This document shows, piece by piece, positions 1-5,559 of a DNA stretch of 6,758 nt. Below the pieces are notes generated by a model. It was not told where the DNA came from, did no database searches, and saw only the letters and a list, made by a program, of their open reading frames with translations. Location: positions 1-6,758 of the forward strand of contig CANQRX010000071.1 in the NCBI GenBank assembly GCA_947626425.1. The letters are read 5' to 3'. This DNA is from an uncultured Bacilli bacterium (GTDB lineage: Bacteria > Bacillota_I > Bacilli_A > RF39 > UBA660). How positions within the stretch are numbered: the first letter of the stretch is position 1; the number at the start of each line of letters is the position of its first letter. The translations under genes were made by a program, and so were the position numbers.

Positions 1-10
1 TAAATATTTA

Positions 11-40
11 CTTTTACTTAGGAATAAAATTAAGTGAAAG
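11..40 (+). other. Inverted repeat (10-bp hairpin) just upstream of the first gene's ribosome site
   Basis: Bases 11-20 (CTTTTACTTA) pair with 31-40 (TAAGTGAAAG) with one G-U pair, leaving a 10-base loop. No T-tract follows on the plus strand, so it does not look like a terminator. It directly abuts the AGAGGG ribosome site at 39-44 and could affect translation or mRNA stability of the first gene. It is AT-rich and may be chance. The 53 bases before the first ATG show no convincing promoter, so transcription probably enters from the left of the window. Confidence 0.3.
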
Positions 41-53
41 AGGGTAGTTATCT

Positions 54-722
54 ATGAAAAAAGTTATAATTTTAACTATTTTAATAGGTACTATTTTGGC
101 TCTTTTTATTTATAAAATTACTTATCATGAAGAAATGACCATTTTGGCTTTAGGCGATGGTTTAGCGCGTGGCATGACAGCTTATGATGTGGAAGGATAT
201 GGCTATAATGATTACCTGCGAGATTATTTTGAGGAAAAAAGTATTTTAAGAGATTTTATTAAGGATTTTGCAACAAGTGATGAAACTAGTGAATCATTAT
301 TGAAGAAAATTAATCAAAATGAAAAATTGTCTTCAACTAATTTAACAATTCAACAAGCAATAAATAAAGCAAAAATAATTACTTTAGGAATAGGAATGGA
401 TGAATTAAATAATTTAAAAAAAATTCAATCTAAAAATGTTGATAAGTATTTAGAAAATTTTGAAAAAATAATTAAAAATATTAAAATATATAATAAAAAT
501 AAATTATATGTTATTAGTTTATATCCAACAAAAAAGTTGACTAATAATTTAATAAAAGAAATAAATACTTCTTTAGAAAAAATTGCTATAGATAATGATT
601 GCTATTTCATTGATATAAGTGAAATTGACCAAAAAAAAGAATTTTATTTTAATGATAAAAGTTATTACTTAAATTATAAAGGTCATAAATATATAAGTGA
701 TTTAATTATAAAAATAAATTAA
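54..722 (+). CDS. Membrane-anchored SGNH/GDSL-hydrolase-like protein, probably catalytically degenerate
   Basis: The 222-residue product has a short hydrophobic N-terminal segment (residues about 4-20) that should anchor it or export it, then an SGNH-hydrolase-like fold. Block I is recognisable as ALGDGLARG (residues 32-40), but the catalytic serine of GDS is glycine 36. Block III reads IGMDEL (113-118), where the family has IGxNDL, so the oxyanion asparagine appears to be aspartate 116. Block V reads YLNYKG (205-210), where active enzymes have HPNxxG, so the catalytic histidine appears to be tyrosine 205. Active relatives are esterases or lipases, often acting on acyl groups or envelope polymers. 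This copy may instead bind a ligand or be non-functional, although the frame is open end to end. The ATG has AGAGGG nine bases upstream. The 3' two-thirds is markedly more AT-rich than the first 200 bases. The amidase gene follows closely, probably in the same operon. The fold call is fairly safe; the function is unknown. Confidence 0.8.
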   Translation: MKKVIILTILIGTILALFIYKITYHEEMTILALGDGLARGMTAYDVEGYGYNDYLRDYFEEKSILRDFIKDFATSDETSESLLKKINQNEKLSSTNLTIQQAINKAKIITLGIGMDELNNLKKIQSKNVDKYLENFEKIIKNIKIYNKNKLYVISLYPTKKLTNNLIKEINTSLEKIAIDNDCYFIDISEIDQKKEFYFNDKSYYLNYKGHKYISDLIIKIN

Positions 723-745
723 AAGGTTAATTCATATAATATACT

Positions 746-750
746 GGGTG
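746..750 (+). promoter_or_regulatory. Ribosome binding site that selects ATG 757 for the amidase
   Basis: GGGTG lies six bases before ATG 757 and matches the GGTG part of the anti-Shine-Dalgarno complement. An in-frame GTG at 748 would open the frame three codons earlier, but it sits inside this site. The nearest purine-rich stretch to its left (AAAAGG, 721-726) is about 21 bases away. ATG 757 is therefore the better start. Confidence 0.6.
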
Positions 751-756
751 TTTGTC

Positions 757-1410
757 ATGGAATTAAAATATATAATTAGCTTTTTAATTTTTTCTTTTTT
801 AGTGGTTATTTTAGATACTTATAATATTAAAGCTAATGGTCCTTTGGCAGGTAAAAAGATTGTTATTGATGCGGGCCATGGTGGGGTTGATCCCGGTAGT
901 ATTTATGGTAAAGTTTATGAAAAAGATATTAATTTAAAAATAAGTAAAATGTTAAAAGGTAAATTGGAAACTAAAGGAGCTAAGGTTATAATGATTAGGG
1001 ATGGTGATTATGATTTGGGAACTCCTAAAGCCTTTTTTCGAAAAAAAAGTGACTTTGATCATCGAATTTTAATTATTAATCAAAGTCAGGCCGATTATTA
1101 TGTTTCGATTCATTTAAATTATTTAGTTGATCAAAAATACTGGGGGCCTCAAGTTTTTTATTCCAATGTTTTAAAAGAAAATCAAGAAATAGCCAATAAA
1201 ATTCAAGCGTATTTAAATGAGAATCTTGGTAGTGATAGAGAAGTTAAAAAAATTGCGAATACAATTTATATGTACTCAAAATTAAAAGTTAAAGGGGTTT
1301 TAGTTGAATGTGGTTTTTTGTCTAATAAAGCGGAAAGAGAAAAACTTTTAAATGAGGATTATTTAGATACCTTTGCAAGCCTTTTGGCGGAGTCTTTTCT
1401 CCAAGTTTAA
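757..1410 (+). CDS. cwlD: N-acetylmuramoyl-L-alanine amidase, CwlD-like (Amidase_3)
   Basis: This 217-residue zinc amidase should cut the bond between N-acetylmuramic acid and L-alanine in peptidoglycan, outside the membrane. Residues about 5-20 are a hydrophobic signal or anchor segment, and the Amidase_3 domain fills about 33-215. The zinc ligands are visible: His41 in DAGHGG, Glu55 in YEKDINL and His119 in SIHLN. The catalytic glutamate is Glu184 in LVECGFLSN, so the active site is complete. GPQVFYS (130-136) and the late segment REVKKIANTIYM resemble CwlD, the sporulation amidase that forms muramic delta-lactam. No cell-wall-binding repeat is present and the length is close to CwlD, so the symbol is used for the family. 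Nothing here shows that this organism sporulates, and a general wall-remodelling role is equally possible. It starts 34 bases after the SGNH-like gene and is probably co-transcribed with it. A GTG start at 748 would add three residues. Confidence 0.92.
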   Translation: MELKYIISFLIFSFLVVILDTYNIKANGPLAGKKIVIDAGHGGVDPGSIYGKVYEKDINLKISKMLKGKLETKGAKVIMIRDGDYDLGTPKAFFRKKSDFDHRILIINQSQADYYVSIHLNYLVDQKYWGPQVFYSNVLKENQEIANKIQAYLNENLGSDREVKKIANTIYMYSKLKVKGVLVECGFLSNKAEREKLLNEDYLDTFASLLAESFLQV

Positions 1411-1475
1411 AGTAAAAAATTCTTGATTATTTGAGTAAATTTTGTTAATTATATGTTAATGAAAGTGAGTGTATC

Positions 1476-2207
1476 ATGATGAATGAAAAAGAATGTGAAG
1501 AATATTTAAATTTGTTAATTAAGGAAAATGCTGCAAAACTTGATAAAAAAGAACATATTAAAAAGTATTATAAATTAAAAGATTTACATAATAGAATTGA
1601 AACTGGGATGCAATTTTACTTTTTTAATCGTGGGTATGATTATGATAAATATATGGATATCGTTTGTAGGGGATTATCTAAAAAAATAGGGAATGTTAGT
1701 TTTAACTATAATTTAAAAGATATTAAAGACGTAAATATTTTATTGGAACTATTTATTTATGATAATGACCCTCGAGTTGACCCTATAATTGATATTTATT
1801 TAAAAAATAGGCGATCTAAAAATCCAGAAAAAATTAAGATGCTTGAAGCTATGAAAAATTCATATGTTGGTTTGTTTGAAATTATTGATGTTGATAAAGA
1901 TGAGGGTTATGCAATTTATCAAGATATTTATACCAAAAAGATATTTAAAGTCGTAGATGTTGCTTTGAGTAGTACTTTAAAACCTAATAATAAAAGGAAA
2001 ATTTACATATACAATAGAATCATTACTTATGATGGTTTATCCTTTGGCACGGGAATAAATTGTATCTTTTCATCTGAATCAAAAAAATTAATGAGGTTTA
2101 TAAAGTCTAATCTATATCTTCAAAATTCAAGTTTTATAAATTGCATGATATTGTACGAAATTTATCGGAATGATAATAGTATTTTTGTTACTTTTAATAA
2201 AATATAA
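1476..2207 (+). CDS. Protein of unknown function, 243 residues, soluble, two-part
   Basis: I do not recognise a named family. The N-terminal part (about 1-128) is charged and probably helical, with an Asp/Arg-rich stretch DNDPRVDP at 96-103. Residues about 130-200 look like a beta-rich domain: YVGLFEIIDVDKDEGYAIYQD, then TKKIFKVVDVALSSTL, then YIYNRIITYDGLSFGTG. This layout (effect, D-x-x-TG-like turn, then an RIITY strand) weakly recalls the domain beside SEC-C motifs in some bacterial proteins. No SEC-C cysteine/histidine cluster is present, so I do not assign it. There is no signal peptide or membrane segment. Two adjacent ATGs (1476 and 1479) could start it; a weak AGTGAG lies about six bases before the first. 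It follows the amidase gene by 65 bases without a clear terminator, so it may be read from that operon. Its stop is two bases from the stop of the convergent phospholipase-type gene. Confidence 0.75.
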   Translation: MMNEKECEEYLNLLIKENAAKLDKKEHIKKYYKLKDLHNRIETGMQFYFFNRGYDYDKYMDIVCRGLSKKIGNVSFNYNLKDIKDVNILLELFIYDNDPRVDPIIDIYLKNRRSKNPEKIKMLEAMKNSYVGLFEIIDVDKDEGYAIYQDIYTKKIFKVVDVALSSTLKPNNKRKIYIYNRIITYDGLSFGTGINCIFSSESKKLMRFIKSNLYLQNSSFINCMILYEIYRNDNSIFVTFNKI

Positions 2208-2209
2208 AG

Positions 2210-3154
2210 TTAAAATTTGAAGTTTTTGAATTCGCTTTTTTCTTCCCAGTTTAAACCAGTTACATAAGATTTATTTTTAAATTCTTTTAATAGTTTGTCT
2301 AATGTGATTTGTTTTTTGAAATATTTATCAGTTGTTTTAATTAGATTGTCAGCTTCTTTTAAGGCTTCGTTGTATAAGTCGTAAAATGAGGCGTTTTTTT
2401 TGATTTTTGAATTGGTTGGATAAACCCATTGTTCTTTTTCTTCGTTTAAAATGGAACGGTCTAATTTTTTAAGATGAAAACTTAAGTATTGGTATCTTTT
2501 AGGCCCAAATAAGTCTTTAATTTTATAAATTTGTTTTTTTAAACCAGTATGATCAGTAACAAAAAACTTTAAAATAAAGTGCCCAGTTTGGTAACTTTTG
2601 TGATATATTTTTCCCATATTTTCAGTATTGTATGTTTTTAAAAAGGTATAGTCTAAGCAATCTAACAATTCTTTTGAAAATTTTATTTTGGGAAGTAATG
2701 TGGAGGCAAGGCTCGCATTTTTTAATTTTTGGTGTGTTTTTTCTTGATACATTATGGCATCAATCATAACTTCGTTTTTTTCGTGTAAGCCTTGATATTT
2801 TTTAGCTAAAGAACCATATCCACTTTGGTATATTATAAAAGGATGGCAGATGGAATCTAAAACATAATGACAAATGCTTCCATAAAAATAGGCTAATAAA
2901 TCTGGATTGTTTTGGTAGTTGTTATCAACTATGTAATCTAAAATATTTTTAAAATAGTCATTGGTTTTAGTTCGTTGGGCTAGGTGACCAAGTTTGTTAA
3001 TTTTATGGTCTTGCCACGGCTTAAAAAAATTGTAGTATGTTAAGTTATCAAAACTTTGAGCAAATATGTAGTAAACATCTAAATTGATGTTTTTGGTAAT
3101 GCTGTTTTTTAAAACGTCTTTGGCAAATAAATGATGAGTTACAATGGATGGCAT
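2210..3154 (-). CDS. Zinc-dependent phospholipase C family protein
   Basis: The 314-residue product belongs to the zinc-dependent phospholipase C family (PF00882 type; relatives include alpha-toxin and many uncharacterised Firmicute proteins). Numbering from the chosen start, the expected metal ligands are all present: His7/His8 in VTHHLF, Asp36 in AQSFD, His57 in LGHLAQ, His96 and Asp100 in CHYVLD, His104 in CHPF, and His124 and Glu128 in LHEKNE. A trinuclear zinc site is therefore likely. Alpha-toxin and its kin are secreted, whereas this protein has no signal peptide, so it is probably intracellular and its substrate is unknown. The frame opens at 3187, but that ATG overlaps the -10 box. 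ATG 3154 has AAGGTG four bases upstream and gives the MPSIVTHH N-terminus expected for the family, so it is preferred. It is transcribed divergently from the Abi gene and runs into the unknown gene on its other side. Confidence 0.88.
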   Translation of the reverse strand: MPSIVTHHLFAKDVLKNSITKNINLDVYYIFAQSFDNLTYYNFFKPWQDHKINKLGHLAQRTKTNDYFKNILDYIVDNNYQNNPDLLAYFYGSICHYVLDSICHPFIIYQSGYGSLAKKYQGLHEKNEVMIDAIMYQEKTHQKLKNASLASTLLPKIKFSKELLDCLDYTFLKTYNTENMGKIYHKSYQTGHFILKFFVTDHTGLKKQIYKIKDLFGPKRYQYLSFHLKKLDRSILNEEKEQWVYPTNSKIKKNASFYDLYNEALKEADNLIKTTDKYFKKQITLDKLLKEFKNKSYVTGLNWEEKSEFKNFKF

Positions 3155-3158
3155 TAAG

Positions 3159-3164
3159 CACCTT
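3159..3164 (-). promoter_or_regulatory. Ribosome binding site that selects ATG 3154
   Basis: On the minus strand AAGGTG lies four bases before ATG 3154. The longer in-frame start at 3187 has no such site and would lie upstream of the predicted transcript start. This supports the shorter 314-residue protein. Confidence 0.65.
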
Positions 3165-3170
3165 CTTTCA

Positions 3171-3206
3171 AATGGTAATTTTATCATAAAAAACTGGTTA
3201 TTTCAC
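3171..3206 (-). promoter_or_regulatory. Promoter of the phospholipase C family gene
   Basis: Read on the minus strand, GTGAAA (plus 3201-3206) is a 4/6 -35 box. It is followed after 17 bases by TAAAAT (plus 3178-3183) with an extended TGA directly in front. Transcription should begin near 3171, leaving a short leader of about 16 bases that contains the ribosome site. Spacing is ideal, so this is a good prediction by eye. Confidence 0.55.
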
Positions 3207-3240
3207 TACATTTTCACAAATCATTAACAAAAATACCATT

Positions 3241-3268
3241 AAGTAAAAGTACACTTGATAAGTACTTT
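3241..3268. promoter_or_regulatory. Operator-like dyad block upstream of the Abi gene
   Basis: AAAGTAC (3246-3252) and its exact complement GTACTTT (3262-3268) form a 7-bp inverted repeat around a 9-base spacer. Inside the block, AAGTACTT (3260-3267) is a perfect 8-bp palindrome and AAGTACACTT (3247-3256) is a near palindrome. A further AAGT sits at 3241-3244. The block covers the region from about -44 to -17 of the Abi promoter, where a dimeric repressor would compete with RNA polymerase. No regulator is encoded beside it, so the binding protein is unknown. Confidence 0.4.
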
Positions 3269-3269
3269 G

Positions 3270-3285
3270 TGGTATAATGTCTTAG
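3270..3285 (+). promoter_or_regulatory. Extended -10 promoter of the Abi-HtrA operon
   Basis: TGGTATAAT (3270-3278) is a perfect extended -10 element, with the start point expected near 3284-3286. At 17-base spacing the -35 position (TACACT, 3250-3255) is poor, which is common for extended -10 promoters. The dyad block overlaps it, so expression is probably repressible. The predicted transcript begins directly with the structured leader. Confidence 0.65.
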
Positions 3286-3340
3286 AAGAATAGAAGGGCA
3301 GGTGAGGTCGGGTATCTACTCGACTAAGGCTATGGTAAAG
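3285..3340 (+). ncRNA. Candidate structured leader RNA (abiF-RNA-like) of the Abi gene
   Basis: The leader from the predicted transcript start is strikingly GC-rich for this DNA: 18 of the 29 bases from 3296 to 3324 are G or C. Bases 3307-3312 (GTCGGG) pair with 3319-3324 (CTCGAC), with one G-U pair, around the six-base loop TATCTA. TAGA at 3291-3294 could pair with TCTA in the loop (3315-3318) as a short pseudoknot. From memory, Rfam holds an abiF RNA motif upstream of Abi_2 genes, and such RNAs have been proposed as antitoxins of the RNase. The position and the GC island fit that. I cannot align the consensus here, and the boundaries are approximate, particularly at the 3' end. Confidence 0.5.
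3300..3334 (+). promoter_or_regulatory. Ribosome site separated from ATG 3332 by a hairpin
   Basis: AGGTGA (3300-3305) is a perfect six-base match to the anti-Shine-Dalgarno complement but lies 26 bases before ATG 3332. The 18-base hairpin at 3307-3324 fills that gap. If it folds, the effective distance is about 8 bases, a workable spacing. If the leader is opened or bound differently, translation would fail, making this a possible switch. The competing start is GTG 3302, inside AGGTGA, with AAGGG three bases upstream. Confidence 0.4.
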
Positions 3341-4258
3341 ACATTTAAAACTTTAGATGAACAAATAAATATTCTCCAAAGTAAAGGTCTTTTTATACCT
3401 GATATAGAATATGCAAAGGAAATTTTGTTGCGTGAAAACTATTTTTTTGTAAGTGGTTATCGTTTATTATTTATGGAAAGTGTGACGAATAAAAACTTTT
3501 TACCAGGCGCGAATTTTAATGAATTGTATGCGATGTTTCATTTTGATCGACATATTCGTAATATTATTTTTAAAAATATTTTAATTATTGAGAATAATGT
3601 TAAGAGTATAATTGCATATAATTTATCAAAGCGATATGGTTATCGTGAAAAAAAGTATTTGGCGGTTAAAAATTTTACAGATGATAAAAGAAAACGTAAA
3701 CAAGTGGAAGATTTATTAAGAAAAATGAAACGACAAATTAGAATTAATGGTAGTCAACATCAAGCGACAGTCCATTATCAAGAAAAGTATGGTTATATTC
3801 CTTTATGGATTGTTGTGAAAATTTTATCCTTTGGAATTGTAAGTGAGTTATATCAGATATTAAAAGTTGAAGACCAAAAATCTATTGCTGATGATTTCCA
3901 TATAACTAGTGATGTTTTAAGTGTTTACTTGCCCATTTTAGCAAATTTTCGAAATTTATGTGCTCATGAAGATATTTTGTATGAACATCATACGCATCGG
4001 GATATTGAAGATACAAAGTATCATGAGTTACTTAATATACCTAAAGTTGATGATGAATATATTTATGGAAAGCATGATGTTTTTGCTCTTGTCATTATTT
4101 TAAAGCAATTATTACGAAAAGATGATTTCTTTTTAATGATGAATGAGTTAGAATATGAAATACAACTTTTGACAGGAGCATTGAAAACGATTTCAATTCA
4201 AAAAGTTTTAGATGCGATGGGATTTCCCTTAAATTATGAAAGGATTGTGAATTTATGA
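3332..4258 (+). CDS. Abi family protein (Abi_2/AbiF-like HEPN ribonuclease-type toxin)
   Basis: The 308-residue product is an Abi_2-family protein, related to the AbiD/AbiF abortive phage-infection proteins. It opens with the family pattern TLDEQINILQSKGL, followed by ENYFFVSGYR. The middle holds FDRHIRNIIFKNILIIENNVKS and GYIPLWIVVKILSFG, all typical. The HEPN RNase signature Rx4H is intact as RNLCAH, Arg207 and His212 counted from this start. Members are thought to cut RNA on phage infection and arrest the cell, and HEPN RNases of this kind have been linked to the origin of Cas13. No membrane segment is seen, so it should be cytoplasmic. The frame can also start at GTG 3302, adding ten residues (RSGIYSTKAM-type). 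I prefer ATG 3332 because the added codons coincide with the GC-rich RNA hairpin. The last codons overlap the start of the HtrA gene by four bases, so the two are co-transcribed and probably translationally coupled. Confidence 0.88.
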   Translation: MVKTFKTLDEQINILQSKGLFIPDIEYAKEILLRENYFFVSGYRLLFMESVTNKNFLPGANFNELYAMFHFDRHIRNIIFKNILIIENNVKSIIAYNLSKRYGYREKKYLAVKNFTDDKRKRKQVEDLLRKMKRQIRINGSQHQATVHYQEKYGYIPLWIVVKILSFGIVSELYQILKVEDQKSIADDFHITSDVLSVYLPILANFRNLCAHEDILYEHHTHRDIEDTKYHELLNIPKVDDEYIYGKHDVFALVIILKQLLRKDDFFLMMNELEYEIQLLTGALKTISIQKVLDAMGFPLNYERIVNL

Positions 4259-5373
4259 AAGAGGAATATAAAACTAGTAAATCAAGTGATGGTAAATATT
4301 GGTTAATTGCGATTTTAATGTTCTTTTTAGGGGCTGGAGGTTTGTATTTATTAATGTATTATTTTCCCGAACCTTTTATGAAGACTGTTAATGAGCAAGT
4401 TGAAACCAGAAATGTAACTATTGTTGATAATGGAATAAGTGAGGCAGTTGATAAAATTTATGATGCGGTAGTCGTTGTCCGAACTTTTCAAAATAAGCAG
4501 TTATATGCAACTGGGACAGGTTTTGTTTATAAAACCGAAGGCAAAAAAGCTTATATTTTAACGAATAATCATGTTATTGAAAAAGGCGATTCGGTTATGG
4601 TTGAGTTTAGTAACGGTGATTTAGTTGAAACTAGTGTGGCAGGCAAGGATGCTTATTCTGATATTGCGGTTTTGACTATTGAAGATGCGAAAATCGATAA
4701 GGTTGCAGAGATTGGTAGTAGCGAAGATGCGAAAGTCGGTGATACGGTCTTTACTGTTGGAGCGCCACTAGATGCTGATTCATATTCTGGTACCGTAACA
4801 AGAGGAATTGTGTCTGGGAAGAATCGTTTGGTTGGAGTTTCTTTATCCAATTCTTCAACTAATGATATGATGATGAGTGTTTTACAAACTGATGCTGCGA
4901 TTAATTCTGGTAATTCTGGTGGACCTTTAGTTAATGCCAATGGTCAAGTAATTGGGATAACTTCTTTAAAATTAGCCGACACCGGAGTTGAAGGAATGGG
5001 TTTTGCGATTCCAATTGAAACAGCGACTAACTTTGCTTCTAAATTGGAAAAAGGGGAAACAATCAAACGGCCATTCTTAGGTATTTCGATGCGTAATCTA
5101 GCGGATGCAGTATATCTTTATTATCCAAGACTAAATAATATTGGTGTCGATAGTGGAGTTTATGTTGAAGATGTTAATTCAGATAGTCCTGCGGATAAAG
5201 CTGGAATTAAAGATGGTGATATAATTGTGGAAATGGGCGGTAAAGAAGTAACGAGCATTGCCTATTTGCGGTACCTATTATTTAATTATAATGTTGGTGA
5301 TAAAGTAAAAGTTAAAGTTGTCAGAGGAAAAGAAACGAAAGAATTGGAAATTGTTTTATCAGAAAGTGTTTAA
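4255..5373 (+). CDS. htrA: Membrane-anchored HtrA/DegP-like serine protease with one PDZ domain
   Basis: This 372-residue S1C-family protease should sit on the outer face of the membrane and degrade or refold damaged exported proteins. A charged cytoplasmic tail (1-14) precedes one transmembrane segment (about 16-36) and a linker. The trypsin-like domain (about 62-265) has the complete triad: His106 in TNNHVI, Asp136 in YSDIAVL and Ser221 in NSGNSGGPL. A single PDZ domain (about 274-368) starts at RPFLGI and includes SPADKAGIKDGDII, the usual carboxyl-peptide-binding type. Length and order match Gram-positive HtrA. The ATG overlaps the Abi stop codon (ATGA), and AAAGGA lies 10 bases upstream inside the Abi gene, so expression depends on the Abi transcript and leader. 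No CssRS-like promoter is visible. HtrA is usually a housekeeping stress gene, which makes the Abi partner odd. A terminator begins inside the stop codon. Confidence 0.95.
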   Translation: MKEEYKTSKSSDGKYWLIAILMFFLGAGGLYLLMYYFPEPFMKTVNEQVETRNVTIVDNGISEAVDKIYDAVVVVRTFQNKQLYATGTGFVYKTEGKKAYILTNNHVIEKGDSVMVEFSNGDLVETSVAGKDAYSDIAVLTIEDAKIDKVAEIGSSEDAKVGDTVFTVGAPLDADSYSGTVTRGIVSGKNRLVGVSLSNSSTNDMMMSVLQTDAAINSGNSGGPLVNANGQVIGITSLKLADTGVEGMGFAIPIETATNFASKLEKGETIKRPFLGISMRNLADAVYLYYPRLNNIGVDSGVYVEDVNSDSPADKAGIKDGDIIVEMGGKEVTSIAYLRYLLFNYNVGDKVKVKVVRGKETKELEIVLSESV

Positions 5374-5414
5374 GAAACTGTTAAATAAGGAAATTTTTAG
5401 CGGTTTCTTTTTTT
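5372..5414 (+). terminator. Intrinsic terminator of the Abi-HtrA operon
   Basis: Bases 5372-5385 pair with 5396-5409 as a 14-bp stem with two G-U pairs and a 10-base loop, and the T-run 5408-5414 follows at once. The stem starts within the HtrA stop codon. This is a clear Rho-independent terminator. Confidence 0.85.
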
Positions 5415-5470
5415 AAAAACACATAATTCTTTAATATTTTGTGAAAAAAGTGAATTGCTAGATAAAATTT

Positions 5471-5500
5471 GGAAGAATAGGAGATTATCCTATTTTTTCC
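5471..5500 (+). terminator. Second terminator-like hairpin before the AAA-ATPase-like gene
   Basis: AATAGGA (5476-5482) pairs perfectly with TCCTATT (5488-5494) around the loop GATTA, and the T-run 5493-5498 follows. The flanks GGAA and TTCC can extend the stem. It may be a backup terminator for the upstream operon or an attenuator. A possible promoter before it (TTGTGA at 5439-5444, TAAAAT at 5463-5468) would start transcription almost at the hairpin, so an attenuator would need a start further left. Confidence 0.6.
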
Positions 5501-5505
5501 TTATC

Positions 5506-5541
5506 TTGTGCTTTAAAATAATATTTGTTAAAATTATTACA
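5506..5541 (+). promoter_or_regulatory. Promoter of the AAA-ATPase-like gene
   Basis: TTGTGC (5506-5511) and TAAAAT (5529-5534) are separated by 17 bases, with an extended TGT directly before the -10 box. Transcription should begin near 5541, about 19 bases before the ATG and after the hairpin. The -35 is weak, but spacing and -10 are good. Confidence 0.55.
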
Positions 5542-5559
5542 AGAAAAGAGGGATAATCC

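Noticed and set aside
1423..1462. Possible promoter between the amidase gene and the unknown gene (TTGATT with TTAATT or TATGTT)
   Set aside because: The -10 candidates match poorly and spacing is not convincing in such AT-rich DNA; co-transcription from upstream is as likely.
3155..3187. Eleven-codon N-terminal extension of the phospholipase C family protein
   Set aside because: The extended start codon overlaps the predicted -10 box, has no ribosome site, and hides the conserved MPSIVTHH N-terminus.
3255..3278. TTGATA (3255-3260) as the -35 box for TATAAT (3273-3278)
   Set aside because: The spacer would be only 12 bases. The extended -10 TGG explains promoter activity without it.
4653..4940. 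95-codon open frame on the minus strand inside the HtrA gene
   Set aside because: It is antisense to the strongly conserved trypsin domain, and its low-complexity Ser/Pro/Thr/Val translation is typical of a shadow frame.
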